DNA from: Halostreptopolyspora alba
GTDB lineage: Bacteria; Actinomycetota; Actinomycetes; Streptosporangiales; Streptosporangiaceae
DNA length: 64,000 nt
Direction of reading: 5' to 3'
Assembly (NCBI GenBank): GCA_003725585.1
Contig: RJMB01000003.1
Span: 124,001-188,000 of the forward strand
Shown here: positions 53,577 to 63,120 of the stretch, one piece after another
Layout: the number at the start of each line of letters is the position of its first letter
Numbering within the stretch: the stretch's first letter is position 1
Program-made: the position numbers and the translations under genes
Notes under the pieces: model-generated
What the model was told of the DNA's origin: nothing
What the model saw: the letters and a program-made list of their open reading frames with translations, nothing else
Database searches by the model: none

Positions 53577-54806
53577 ATGAGTACCGCACCCCAACCTTCC
53601 GCTCCCGCGGACCCGGGAGGCCACTTCGGTCGTTACGGCGGCCGTTTCAGTCCGGAGGCGCTCGTCGCCGCGCTCGACGGCGTCGCCGAGGCGTGGGACA
53701 AGGCCAAGAACGACCCCGAGTTCCAGGGCGAGCTTCGCCAGCTGTTGCGTGACTACACGGGACGGCCCAGCCCACTGGGCGAGGCCCCCCGCTTCTCCGC
53801 CGAATGCGGCGGGGCGCGCGTTCTCCTCAAACGCGAGGACCTGAACCACACCGGATCCCACAAGATCAACAACGTGCTCGGTCAGGCGCTGCTCACCAGG
53901 CGAATGGGAAAGACCCGCGTCATCGCCGAGACGGGGGCCGGCCAACACGGCGTGGCCACCGCCACCGCCTGCGCGCTTCTGGGGCTCGACTGCGTCATCT
54001 ACATGGGCGAGGAGGACACCCGGCGCCAGGCGCTCAACGTCGCGCGGATGCGCATGCTCGGTGCCGAGGTCGTCCCGGTGACGATCGGCAGCCGTACCCT
54101 CAAGGACGCCATCAACGAGGCGTTCCGCGACTGGGTCGCCAACGTCGACCACACCCACTACCTGCTGGGCACGGTCGCGGGCCCGCACCCCTTCCCCACG
54201 ATGGTGCGCGACCTGCATCACGTGATCGGGGAGGAGGCCCGATCCCAGGTACTGGAGCTCACCGGCCGGCTTCCCGACGCGGTCGCCGCCTGCGTCGGCG
54301 GCGGATCCAACGCCATCGGCATCTTCGCCGCGTTCATCGACGACCCGCAGGTGGGCCTCTACGGCTTCGAGGCCGGCGGGGACGGCCTGGACACCGGCCG
54401 GCACGCCGCCTCCATCACCGGGGGCGCCCCCGGCGTGTTCCAGGGGGCCCGCACCTACGTGCTGCAGGACAGCCACGGCCAGACCGTGCCCAGCCACTCC
54501 ATCTCGGCGGGCCTGGACTACCCGGCGGTGGGGCCCGAGCACGCCGCGCTGGCCGACAGTGGCAGGGCACACTACGTGCCGATCCCCGACGACGAGGCGA
54601 TGGAGGCGTTCCGGCTACTCAGCCGCAAGGAGGGGATCATCCCGGCCATCGAGAGCGCGCACGCGCTGGCGGGGGCCCGCCGGCTCGGCGCCGATCTGGG
54701 GCCGGACGCGGTGATCGTGGTCAACCTCTCGGGGCGGGGAGACAAGGACATCGAGACCGCCGCGACCTACTTCGGGTTCGTGGACGAGCAGGGGGAGCAG
54801 CGTTGA
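53577..54806 (+). CDS. trpB: Tryptophan synthase beta chain
   Basis: PLP enzyme joining indole and serine. 409 residues, the TrpB1 type that pairs with TrpA. Schiff-base Lys in [10 protein letters not shown], catalytic Glu in [14 protein letters not shown] phosphate loop GGGSNAIG, and C-terminal [15 protein letters not shown] lies seven bases before the ATG. trpA begins four bases before its end. Confidence 0.98.
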   Translation: MSTAPQPSAPADPGGHFGRYGGRFSPEALVAALDGVAEAWDKAKNDPEFQGELRQLLRDYTGRPSPLGEAPRFSAECGGARVLLKREDLNHTGSHKINNVLGQALLTRRMGKTRVIAETGAGQHGVATATACALLGLDCVIYMGEEDTRRQALNVARMRMLGAEVVPVTIGSRTLKDAINEAFRDWVANVDHTHYLLGTVAGPHPFPTMVRDLHHVIGEEARSQVLELTGRLPDAVAACVGGGSNAIGIFAAFIDDPQVGLYGFEAGGDGLDTGRHAASITGGAPGVFQGARTYVLQDSHGQTVPSHSISAGLDYPAVGPEHAALADSGRAHYVPIPDDEAMEAFRLLSRKEGIIPAIESAHALAGARRLGADLGPDAVIVVNLSGRGDKDIETAATYFGFVDEQGEQR

Positions 54807-55672
54807 GCGCGCAGCACACGGCACAGGAGCCACCGACAGCGCTGGCGACGAAACTGGCGGGAGCGAGGTCCGACGGCAGGGCGGCCCTCATCGGCTACCT
54901 CCCGGCCGGCTTCCCCGACGTGGCCTCCTCCATCAGAATCATCCAGGCCATGGTCGAGGGCGGATGCGACGTCGTCGAGGTGGGGTTCCCCTATTCTGAC
55001 CCCACCATGGACGGCCCGACCATCCAGCTGGCGGCCGACCGTGCGCTGGCGGCCGGAACCACGCCTGCGGACGTGCTGCGCGTGGTCTCGGCCACCGCCG
55101 AGACCGGGGCCGCCGCCCTGGTGATGTCCTACTGGAACCCCATCGACCGTTACGGCGTCGACCGGTTCGCCACCGACCTCGCCTCGGCGGGCGGCTCCGG
55201 TGTCATCACCCCGGACCTGCTGCCTGAGGAGGCGGGGGAGTGGGTCGAGGCCTCCGACGCGGCGGGGCTGGACCGGATCTTCCTGGTGGCTCCGTCCTCC
55301 ACCGACCGGCGGCTGCGGCTGACCACCGATGTCTGCCGCGGATTCGTCTACGCGGCCTCTCTCATGGGGGTCACGGGAACCCGTGACCAGGTCGCCGACA
55401 CCGCCGAACGCCTGGTGCGGCGTACCCGCGACGTCACCGGTGAGAGCGGGCCACCGGTCTGCGTCGGGCTGGGGATCTCCAACGGTGAGCAGGCGGCCGA
55501 GGTGGCCGGCTACGCCGACGGCGTGATCGTGGGTGCCGGCTTCTGCAGGCGGATCCTCGAGGCACCCGACTTGGACGCGGGGCTGGCGGCGGTACGGGGT
55601 TTCGCCGAGGAACTAGCCTGGGGGTGCGCGCGTCCGGCCACCCGCGATCCGGGAGCCGGACCGCGGGTGTGA
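54803..55672 (+). CDS. trpA: Tryptophan synthase alpha chain, TTG start
   Basis: Cleaves indole glycerol phosphate and channels indole to TrpB. 289 residues, TIM barrel. Catalytic Glu in [11 protein letters not shown] and Asp in TMDGPTIQ; substrate phosphate loop near [17 protein letters not shown] at 54803 overlaps the trpB stop by TTGA and has GGGGGAG five bases upstream. The C-terminal tail ([17 protein letters not shown]) is longer than usual. Confidence 0.95.
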   Translation: MSAQHTAQEPPTALATKLAGARSDGRAALIGYLPAGFPDVASSIRIIQAMVEGGCDVVEVGFPYSDPTMDGPTIQLAADRALAAGTTPADVLRVVSATAETGAAALVMSYWNPIDRYGVDRFATDLASAGGSGVITPDLLPEEAGEWVEASDAAGLDRIFLVAPSSTDRRLRLTTDVCRGFVYAASLMGVTGTRDQVADTAERLVRRTRDVTGESGPPVCVGLGISNGEQAAEVAGYADGVIVGAGFCRRILEAPDLDAGLAAVRGFAEELAWGCARPATRDPGAGPRV

Positions 55673-55673
55673 G

Positions 55674-55701
55674 GTGTTCTGGCGCCGCGCTGCCGGAACA
55701 C
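55674..55701 (+). terminator. Terminator-like hairpin after trpA
   Basis: Arms GTGTTCTGGC (55674-55683) and GCCGGAACAC (55692-55701) pair with one G-U, loop of eight bases, starting one base after the trpA stop. Likely ends the trpBA transcript. Confidence 0.6.
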
Positions 55702-55885
55702 ACGCCCCGCGGACGCGGCACCCAGGGGTGCGGGGCCGGCCCCGCACCGCGGTGACGGAGTCCTCGAACACAGCGTTACGGGAGAGCGACACCCAGTAGG
55801 ATCGTCTCCGGTGCGTCGAAGCCCACCCGGGACCGTAGGCGCGCGAGAACCGATACACCCTCCACCGAACCACGGGACAACCACG

Positions 55886-56407
55886 ATGGACACGCGCGAT
55901 CACCCCCCAGCAGACACCCCCACCGTCGGGCCGTGGGCCGCCCGGTGGGAGCTCGCCCAACCGTGGGTGAGCCTGCTCGCGCGCCTCGGGCTCGCCGGGG
56001 TGCTGGGATTCGCCGCCTACACCAAGCGGATCCCGGAGCTGTCCATAGAGTCCGTTGAGGCGTACCAGCTGTTCCCACCGGCGGTGGCGGAGTTCATCGG
56101 CTACACCCTGCCGTTGTTCGAGTTCGCGCTCGCGCTGCTGCTCGTGGTCGGGTTGGCCACACGCTACGTCGCCGCGGTGTCCGGTCTGCTCATGATCGTG
56201 TTCATCGCCGGGATCATCTCCGCGTGGGCGCGGGGGCTGACCATCGACTGCGGGTGCTTCGGCACCGGGGGTGAGGTCACGCCCGAGGAGACCCGGTACG
56301 GCCTCGACATCGCCCGCGATGTCGGTTTCCTGGCGCTGGCGGGTATCGTCATGGTCTGGCCGCGCTCACCCTTCGCGCTCGACCGGCTCTTCGGGCTCTA
56401 CCGGTGA
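55886..56407 (+). CDS. MauE/DoxX-type membrane protein
   Basis: A 173-residue membrane protein with four helices (about 30-50, 68-95, 97-122, 140-160). The motif IDCGCFG after the third helix and LFEFALALLLVVGL match MauE of the DoxX-like superfamily, thought to help disulfide formation or shuttle electrons to periplasmic thiol proteins. The next gene encodes a DsbA-like protein, which supports a thiol-redox role. ATG 55886 chosen; GTG 55811 would add 25 residues. Confidence 0.9.
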   Translation: MDTRDHPPADTPTVGPWAARWELAQPWVSLLARLGLAGVLGFAAYTKRIPELSIESVEAYQLFPPAVAEFIGYTLPLFEFALALLLVVGLATRYVAAVSGLLMIVFIAGIISAWARGLTIDCGCFGTGGEVTPEETRYGLDIARDVGFLALAGIVMVWPRSPFALDRLFGLYR

Positions 56408-56569
56408 CCAGCGGGTCCGAGGCGAGACCCGGGGCGGGGCGGTGCGCCCACTCCCGCGCACCGACGGCGCGCACCTCGAACAGGCCGCGGCACCTGCCGG
56501 TCCGCCCGCGGGCACGGCGCTCCCCGGTGCCGCCGGAAACACAGAGCAGCTAGGAACGGTGATCGGCTG

Positions 56570-57592
56570 ATGGGCAAGGCATCGCGGCAAGCGGCCCGCG
56601 AGCGAATCAGGCAGGAGCGGATACGGGAACAGAAGCGGGCCAAACGCAACCGGGTTCTCATGGTGGTCGGGGCCGCAGCCGTGGTGGTGCTGCTCGTCGT
56701 CGGCGTCGGGTACCTGTTCATGAACAGGGGAGGCCCGGGCCCCGATCGTGAGGAGCTGTACGCCGCACTGCCCGAACAGACCGTGCAGCAGGACGGCAGC
56801 GTCGTCGTGGCCGGTGAGGACGTCTCCGCCCCGGTCGTCGAGGTCTACGCCGACTTCCAGTGCCCGGCCTGCCAGCGGTTCGAGGAGGGGGAGAGCGGCG
56901 CGGAACTGCTGGAGATGGCCGGCGACGGTGAGGCGATCGTGCACTACCGCCCGGTCAGCATCTTCGCCCAGCGCCAGGCTCCACTCAGCACCAACTCGCT
57001 GCGCGGGGCCGCGGCCGCGCGGGCGGCCGCCGAGCACGGCGAGTTCGTCGAGTACGCCGACATCCTGTTCAACAACCAGCCGGCCGAGGGGGACGCCGGC
57101 TTCGCCCCCGACGACCTCAAGGAGTGGGGTGCCGACGTCGGGATCGAGTCCGCCGAGTTCACCGAGCGGATCGACAGCGAGGTCGAGGTAGCCGACCAGT
57201 ACAGCGACTACTATCAGCAGCTCGTCTCGGCCGCGCAGGACAGCCTGAGCGAGGAGGAACTCAGCTCCACCACCATGCCCGAGCTGATGGAGTGGGGCGA
57301 CGAACAGGGCATCGACAGCTCCTTCCTCGAAGGAAGCTACGTCAAGGAGGTCCTCGACGCCACGGACGAGGCCAACGCGAGGTACGACGGAGAGAACGCG
57401 TTCACCAGCACGCCGAGCGTCTACGTCAACGGCCAGAGTGTCGGGGACCAAGCCGTGTTCTCGGCGAGCGGCCTGCGATCCGCGGTAGAGGACGCGGAGC
57501 CGGGCGAGGTCACAACCGAACCGCTCGCCTCGGACAGCGATGCGGCCTCCGCGGAGGACGACTCCGGCCAACCCCCCGAAACCGAGGAATAG
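56570..57592 (+). CDS. Membrane-anchored DsbA-like thioredoxin-fold protein
   Basis: A 340-residue protein. Basic N-terminus (1-28), one membrane helix (about 29-52), then an extracytoplasmic DsbA/DSBA_4 thioredoxin domain with active-site CPAC in VYADFQCPACQRFEEG (near residue 100) and the cis-Pro loop STPSVYVNGQ. A helical insert lies between (about 150-265). The tail is acidic. Likely a thiol oxidase or reductase working with the MauE-like protein encoded upstream. lgt follows after nine bases. Confidence 0.93.
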   Translation: MGKASRQAARERIRQERIREQKRAKRNRVLMVVGAAAVVVLLVVGVGYLFMNRGGPGPDREELYAALPEQTVQQDGSVVVAGEDVSAPVVEVYADFQCPACQRFEEGESGAELLEMAGDGEAIVHYRPVSIFAQRQAPLSTNSLRGAAAARAAAEHGEFVEYADILFNNQPAEGDAGFAPDDLKEWGADVGIESAEFTERIDSEVEVADQYSDYYQQLVSAAQDSLSEEELSSTTMPELMEWGDEQGIDSSFLEGSYVKEVLDATDEANARYDGENAFTSTPSVYVNGQSVGDQAVFSASGLRSAVEDAEPGEVTTEPLASDSDAASAEDDSGQPPETEE

Positions 57593-57601
57593 GCTACAGA
57601 A

Positions 57602-58633
57602 GTGACCAAACTCTCGTTCGCCGACGCGGGCACCGGCGGTGACCGGCCGCTCGCGGCCATCCCCAGCCCGGAGATCAGCTCGTTCAGCCTGGGCCCGCTG
57701 ACCATCCACTTCTACGCGCTGTGCATCCTGGCCGGTGTCGTGGCCGCGGTGTGGTGGTCCGAACGGCGCTGGGCCGCCATGGGCGGCGAGAAGGGCACGA
57801 TCATGGATCTCGCGGTCCCCGCGGTGATCCTCGGCCTGATCGGCGGCCGCATCTACCACGTGGTCAGCGACTACCAGCTGTACTTCGAAGAGGGGGACGA
57901 ACCCATCCGCGCCCTCTTCATATGGGAGGGTGGCCTGGGCATCTGGGGCGCCATCCCGCTGGGCGCGCTGGGCGTGTGGTGGGTGGCCCGCAAGCGAGGA
58001 CTGTCCCTGTCGAAGCTCTCGTTCGCCATCGCCCCCACCATCCCGCTGGCCCAGGCGTTCGGGCGCTGGGGCAACTACTTCAACCAGGAACTGTTCGGGG
58101 CACCCACCAACGTTCCCTGGGCCCTGGAAGTGTCCCTGGACGCGCGGGGCTTTCCACGGCCCGGGATGGTCCAGATTCCGGGTGAGAACGACTACTACGC
58201 GTATTACCACCCGACGTTCCTGTACGAGTCGCTGTGGTGCCTCGCGCTCGCGATTCTGCTCGCCTGGCTGGGACACCGTTACGCGGACCGCCTCGGTGGC
58301 GGGCGGCTGTTCGCCCTTTACGTCATAGGCTACTGTGTGGGACGGACCTGGATCGAATACCTGCGCGTCGACCCCGCGAACGAGATCCTCGGGTTCCGGC
58401 TGAACAACTTCACGGCACTGATCGTGCTGCTGCTGGCCCTCGCGTACTTCGTGTGGGCCGGATTCCGCCAGGACCGGTTCTCCACGCGGGTCGTCCCCAT
58501 CAGCAGCGAACCCGGGACCCAGGTCATCGACACCGATCCCGCATCGGCCGATTCCCCGAGCCGCCCCGGCGACCCGGGGGAGAGCGACGACGGCTCCGAA
58601 CCGGGCGGGAGCGGACCGCAACGAGAGCACTAG
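57602..58633 (+). CDS. lgt: Prolipoprotein diacylglyceryl transferase
   Basis: First enzyme of lipoprotein maturation, moving diacylglycerol from phosphatidylglycerol to the lipobox cysteine. 343 residues, seven membrane helices. Lgt signature GRWGNYFNQELFG, the HFYALCILAG start, GGRIYHVVSD and HPTFLYESLW. C-terminal 50 residues are Ser/Asp/Gly-rich and outside the core. GTG start. LspA, which acts next, is encoded 53 kb away in this window. Confidence 0.97.
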   Translation: MTKLSFADAGTGGDRPLAAIPSPEISSFSLGPLTIHFYALCILAGVVAAVWWSERRWAAMGGEKGTIMDLAVPAVILGLIGGRIYHVVSDYQLYFEEGDEPIRALFIWEGGLGIWGAIPLGALGVWWVARKRGLSLSKLSFAIAPTIPLAQAFGRWGNYFNQELFGAPTNVPWALEVSLDARGFPRPGMVQIPGENDYYAYYHPTFLYESLWCLALAILLAWLGHRYADRLGGGRLFALYVIGYCVGRTWIEYLRVDPANEILGFRLNNFTALIVLLLALAYFVWAGFRQDRFSTRVVPISSEPGTQVIDTDPASADSPSRPGDPGESDDGSEPGGSGPQREH

Positions 58634-58687
58634 GTGTGGGCGGCCCGTGGCGACGCGACACGCGTTTCCGCGGGCCGCGCTGGATGG

Positions 58688-59857
58688 ATGAGTACCCAGG
58701 TGAGCGATTCCGACTCCGGCGGCCGCGCACGCAGACGCCGGTCGCGGCGGGCCAGACGATCTCGGAACCTCCCGGTCGACGACGCCGGCGTGGCCGAGGA
58801 GACCGAGGAGGCCGAGAGCGAGGCCCCCGACGACCACGACCCCTCCGAGGGGCCACCGGCCGCGGCCCCGCCGCCCCCCACCCGCAGAGGCCGCAAGGGC
58901 ACGAAGGGGCGCAAGTCCCGCAAGGGTGGCCCCGGGCGCGACAAACCGGCGGCCAAGAACGGCGCCGGCCAGCGCTCGACCGCTTCCGCGGGCGAGATGG
59001 ACCCCGTCTCGAAGTTCTCGGCCTCGGCGCTGAGCCGCGTCACCGTCCTGGGCGACCGCCCCACCGAGGTCGTCTACAAGCTGGCCGAGCAGAGCCAGCG
59101 CAAGCGCGGCACGGTCATCCTGGGCACCCTGCTGGCGATGTGCGCCATGGCGTTGGTCACGCTCGCCGGTGTGCTGATCTACCAACTGGTCTCCGGTGAG
59201 ACCATCGGACCCGACCGCGCGGAGACCGCGATCGTCGACCCCCCCGAGGGGCACTCGACCCTGGTGCCCGAGGTGTTCCAGGGCAAGGAGGACAACGAGG
59301 AGGACGTCTTCGAGCCGATCGCCGAACGTCCCGACGACGCCGAGCCCCTCACCGAGGACCGGGTGTTCGCCGGCACCGAGGAGCTCGAGCTCGACGACAT
59401 GAAGCTCACGATGCGCGACTCCGAGGTCACCGACACCTGCACGGCCCTGGTCTGGGGGGAGGAACTCGCCCAGACGCTGGTCGACGGCTCCTGCACCTCG
59501 GCCGCGAGCGCCGTGTACAAGGACCCCGACGACCAGTACGTGGCACAGTTCGCACTGTTCGACCTGGAGGACGAGTCCGCCGCCATGGCGGTCAACAACG
59601 CCCTCGACCCCACCAACTACGAGACCGAACCGGGGTTCCTGCTCCCGCGGGACACCAGCATCGACGGGTTGCGGCAGGGGCACAGCCAGGCCACCACCCA
59701 GGTCATGGGACACTACCTGGCCGTGCACTGGGTGGCGCGCACCGACGGCGCCGACCCCGAGGAAGGCACCGCCATGGCCGAGGTGAACGTCGTCGCGATG
59801 AACGCCTCCGAGTCGGTCTACAAGGAGCTCAGGGACGCCAGGGAGGCCCAGGAGTAG
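58688..59857 (+). CDS. Anchored protein of unknown function, paralog A
   Basis: A 389-residue protein. Residues 1-130 are charged, low-complexity and cytoplasmic (RARRRRSRRARRSRN, RRGRKGTKGRKSRK). One membrane helix (about 155-180) is followed by an exterior domain with two cysteines: TDTCTALVWGEEL and GSCTSAASAVYKD, then GHYLAVHWVARTDG. The same features recur in the next gene. ATG 58688 chosen; a GTG at 58634 would add 18 residues. No known family. Lies downstream of lgt but has no lipobox. Confidence 0.82.
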   Translation: MSTQVSDSDSGGRARRRRSRRARRSRNLPVDDAGVAEETEEAESEAPDDHDPSEGPPAAAPPPPTRRGRKGTKGRKSRKGGPGRDKPAAKNGAGQRSTASAGEMDPVSKFSASALSRVTVLGDRPTEVVYKLAEQSQRKRGTVILGTLLAMCAMALVTLAGVLIYQLVSGETIGPDRAETAIVDPPEGHSTLVPEVFQGKEDNEEDVFEPIAERPDDAEPLTEDRVFAGTEELELDDMKLTMRDSEVTDTCTALVWGEELAQTLVDGSCTSAASAVYKDPDDQYVAQFALFDLEDESAAMAVNNALDPTNYETEPGFLLPRDTSIDGLRQGHSQATTQVMGHYLAVHWVARTDGADPEEGTAMAEVNVVAMNASESVYKELRDAREAQE

Positions 59858-59978
59858 AGCTGGGCGAGCCCGAGAGGCCGCCGCGCCGACTAGGATTTGC
59901 GCACCGGCGCGCGGTCACCCGGAGCCCTCTCCGGCGCGCCACCCCCGAGCAGTCCCGCACCGTATTCGAGAGGTTCTG

Positions 59979-61010
59979 GTGTCTCCTTCCGAGTCGTCCC
60001 CTCCCGGCTCCACCGGTCGCCGAAGGAAGCCCGACGAAGCCGATTCCATCGAAGGGCTGGCCGCGCCCCCACCTCGTACTGGAGCGAAGGGGGCACGGCG
60101 CCGGCGCAGGTCGAGCGCGAAGCCCAGGGGCCTGTTCACGAGGAAACGGGTACTGCTGGGTGCCGCCGCCGTGGCCGTCGTCGCGGCCGTCACCGTGGCC
60201 ACCGTCCAGTTCGTCCTGGGCGGGTCGGGCAGCGCGCCCGCTGACGCCCGCCCCGTCTCCTACCAGGTCGACAACGTCGATGGGAACGTCAGCGAGACGC
60301 TGCCCTCCCGGGAGGTCGACTCCCGCCCGTTGGGCGAGTCCGAGGTTCTCGAGCGCGGCAACGAGGAGATCGAGAGCCAGGGGATCACCTTCGAGCTGGC
60401 CGCCAGCACCTTCACTGACGCCTGTGAGGAGGCCGTCTGGGGTGAGGAGGTCCAGCAGGCCCTGGCGGAGGCCGAGTGCACCCAGGCCGCCGTTGGCGGG
60501 TACACCTCCGGCGACTACGTCGGGGTCGCGGCCATGTTCAACCTCGTCGACACCGACGCCGCGGCCGCGGTCGCCGACGCGATGGAGCCCCCCGACAGCC
60601 ACGAGGCCGCGGCCCCCGGCTTCGTCAGCGTCCCCGACGGTGAATCGTCCCTGGACACCCTCGGCACCGGCTACAGCGCCGCGCAGGCATCGGTCAACGG
60701 CCACTACCTGGTGGTCGCCTGGGCCCAGTCGACGGACCCACCGGCGGCCGACGAACGCGAGAACCTGTCCGCCCCGGTGATCGCGCTGAGCAACTTCCGC
60801 GACCCACTCTTCCACAGGGTGGTGCAGCTGGAGGACCTCAACGAGGGAGAGGACGGCGCCGGTGACCCCGGCGGAGGACAGACCGGCGGCCAGGGTGACC
60901 CGAACACCGGCCAGCCGGGCGGCGGTGCCGACCCCAACGACGCCGCCCCCGACACGGGAACTCCCCAGGGCGGGGCGGAGCCCGGTACGGCCGACACACC
61001 GACCGGCTGA
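59979..61010 (+). CDS. Anchored protein of unknown function, paralog B
   Basis: A 343-residue protein with the plan of its neighbour: basic cytoplasmic tail, one membrane helix (about 60-82), exterior domain with paired cysteines TDACEEAVWGEEVQ and AECTQAAVGGY, and NGHYLVVAWAQSTD. The C-terminus is a Gly/Pro/Asp-rich repeat (GDPGGGQTGGQGDPNTGQPG). GTG start with GAGAGG six bases upstream. The shared C-x-A-VWGEE...C pattern marks a tandem duplication. Function unknown. Confidence 0.82.
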   Translation: MSPSESSPPGSTGRRRKPDEADSIEGLAAPPPRTGAKGARRRRRSSAKPRGLFTRKRVLLGAAAVAVVAAVTVATVQFVLGGSGSAPADARPVSYQVDNVDGNVSETLPSREVDSRPLGESEVLERGNEEIESQGITFELAASTFTDACEEAVWGEEVQQALAEAECTQAAVGGYTSGDYVGVAAMFNLVDTDAAAAVADAMEPPDSHEAAAPGFVSVPDGESSLDTLGTGYSAAQASVNGHYLVVAWAQSTDPPAADERENLSAPVIALSNFRDPLFHRVVQLEDLNEGEDGAGDPGGGQTGGQGDPNTGQPGGGADPNDAAPDTGTPQGGAEPGTADTPTG

Positions 61011-61055
61011 GACCGCTCTCGGGGCGCTCTCGGCACAGGGGGCCACCACCCGAGA

Positions 61056-62690
61056 TCACCGCGCCCCGTCATCCCCGGAGAGCCCGGCCACCAGCCCCTC
61101 CGTGACGGTGGCGAGATCGGTGAAGCGGTGCGCCGGAAGGTCCAGCAGGGTGTGCCCGGCCAGCCACGGCGCGGCCGTGGCGACCCGGGCTCGTGCCCCC
61201 TTCTTGTTCAACGGCCGACCGAGTGAGGCCGCCACGGAGATGAGCCCCTCGCGGAGCGTGTTGGCGAGCACCCCGTGCGCGCGGTCCTGACAGTAGGCGA
61301 GCAGCCGCGCGGCGGGCGTGTCACCGGCCCGGTCGCGCTCGCTGGCGACCACCACCGTGTAACCGGGCTCGGGAACACCACTGTCGAAGCGCAGCCCGAA
61401 ACGGGGGGCGAGCATCGCGCGCAGCGCCTCCTGACCCGCGGCGTCGCGCACCCTCGGGTCCCCCTGGGCCACAACGACCCGTGACTCCGCGCCGCCGGCG
61501 AGGACGACCCGCGGCAGGAGAGCCTCCCAACCCCCCGTGAGGTCGATCGCCGCGCGCGTGGCGCGCGTGGCCGACCCCAGCCACGTCCCCAGCCGCACGT
61601 GCCGCACACCGTGCTCCGGAAGTGACCCGCGCGGCCACGCGCCAACGATGGTGTCGGGCGCGGACCGCCGCACCACCGTGCCCGCGGACTCCGGGGCGAG
61701 CCCGCCGCTGGCCTCCCGCGCGGCGACGCCCTGACTGTAGATCCGGGCACCGTCAACGGGATCGTCCGTGGGGGTGCGGTTCGTGGGCCGCAGCACGTAG
61801 AGGTCGCTGGCCGCGCCGATCGCCTCGGCCCCCAGGTAGCGGTTGAACTCGGGCCAGATCGCCTCGAACACCAACCCCATCCGGGCCAGGCGGGACTGTG
61901 TCCGGGCGACCAGGCCGGGAGTGGCCTCGCTGGCGCCGTAGGCGAGCAGCACCCGCCCCCGGCGGGGGTCACTGAGCCCCTGCAGGGCACGCCGGACGAA
62001 GAGCTCGACACCTTCGGGAGTGTAGGGCGGATCGGTGAGGGCGACGTCGCACTGTGCCCGCACGGCAGCGGGAAGGCCGAGGCGGAGGTCGGTGAAGTGG
62101 CAGTGAACCGGGAGCCCGAGCCGGGTCGCGGCCTTGTCAACGTAGTCGAGGACCCGCTCGTCGAGGTCGACGACCGTGGCCCGCACCTGGGGCGACACCA
62201 GGGTCGCGGCCAGCGACGTCAGGTCGTGGTCGCCCACGCACAGCAACCGCGCACCGGTCAGCGAGAACCGGGAGGCCAGCAGCACGCCGCGCCGCAGCGC
62301 GGTCTCGGCCGTGGCCGAGACATGGTCGAGGTCGCGCCGTGACCGGGGAGCCTCGGCGACCAGCCGCCGCAGCTCGGCCGCCGCCCGGGGGTACCCGTCG
62401 AGCAGGTGCGCCACCGGGTCGGCGGGCTGGGGCCCTACACTGGGGGCGTGCTCCGCGGGCCGCAGGAGCCGCACACTGGCGTCATCGCCGGCGCCACGGC
62501 GTTGCAGCTCGGTGTCGAGCGCGTCGAGCGTGGCCGCGACGAGGCGGTGGGCCACACCCGTCTCACGCACCAACTCCCGAGGGCTCCACCAGGCGCCGTC
62601 GGTGAGGGCGGCGAGCACGCGGTGTACCCGCGAGGCGTTGATTCCCTCGGAGTCGAGGAGGTCGGCGAGGTTGGGAACGGGTTCGGTCAC
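61056..62690 (-). CDS. BpsA-like (branched polyamine synthase family) protein
   Basis: A 544-residue protein: an N-terminal winged-helix part (about 15-75), then a Rossmann-fold domain with the BpsA marks GDHDLTSLAA (GDDDLTS in relatives) and TDPPYTPEGVELFVRRAL, and an extended C-terminal domain with no recognised family. Archaeal and thermophile BpsA makes branched polyamines by aminopropyl transfer; actinobacterial relatives are untested. The GDH for GDD change may matter. GTG start. Divergent from gltB. Confidence 0.75.
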   Translation of the reverse strand: MTEPVPNLADLLDSEGINASRVHRVLAALTDGAWWSPRELVRETGVAHRLVAATLDALDTELQRRGAGDDASVRLLRPAEHAPSVGPQPADPVAHLLDGYPRAAAELRRLVAEAPRSRRDLDHVSATAETALRRGVLLASRFSLTGARLLCVGDHDLTSLAATLVSPQVRATVVDLDERVLDYVDKAATRLGLPVHCHFTDLRLGLPAAVRAQCDVALTDPPYTPEGVELFVRRALQGLSDPRRGRVLLAYGASEATPGLVARTQSRLARMGLVFEAIWPEFNRYLGAEAIGAASDLYVLRPTNRTPTDDPVDGARIYSQGVAAREASGGLAPESAGTVVRRSAPDTIVGAWPRGSLPEHGVRHVRLGTWLGSATRATRAAIDLTGGWEALLPRVVLAGGAESRVVVAQGDPRVRDAAGQEALRAMLAPRFGLRFDSGVPEPGYTVVVASERDRAGDTPAARLLAYCQDRAHGVLANTLREGLISVAASLGRPLNKKGARARVATAAPWLAGHTLLDLPAHRFTDLATVTEGLVAGLSGDDGAR

Positions 62691-63120
62691 ACCACGATCC
62701 TGCCAGGGGCGGAACGGTCAGCCGTACCCCCGTTGGGGGCGCCCGTTTCGGACCCGTTAAGCTGTCGCGGGTCGTGATCATTCACGTCCGGATGTTTGCG
62801 GCGTCGAACGCACGGAAACATCACGGTCTGCCCCGTCGACGGGCCAAGGAACGTCCTGTGGCGGGTGTTACGTAACCCCAGGCCGCACTGTGGCGGTCGT
62901 TGGTCTAGACCTCCGGTTACGATGGGGCTGGACCTATCACGTACTTCGAGCTACTCGCGAGTACGCCGACCACCCGTCGCCACGAGGAAGTGAACGCGGG
63001 CCCGACGTCGTCCCGCACGCGACCGAGGGTGGTCGTCGCCACTCGCCGCTGACGCAGCAGGGCCAATGTCGTCCCGGATGCGCTCTCCACGCAGCCAGAC
63101 GTACGACGACAGGAGGGTAG
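62691..63120. other. 430-base divergent region upstream of gltB
   Basis: Holds the gltB leader and promoters. Noted: a 7-bp inverted repeat GATGTTT/AAACATC (62791-62822), a palindrome TACTCGCGAGTA (62952-62963) and GTTACGTAAC (near 62868), which resembles half of a GlnR site. None is strong enough to call. The gltB ribosome binding site AGGAGGG is at the end. Confidence 0.4.

Noticed and set aside
62860..62880. GlnR site upstream of gltB (GTTACGTAAC)
   Set aside because: Only a half-site-like match with wrong spacing to a second half; too weak to call.
62952..62963. Palindrome TACTCGCGAGTA, also partly present near 41609
   Set aside because: A 10-12 base match in a 64-kb GC-rich window is expected by chance, and the two places share no regulatory logic.
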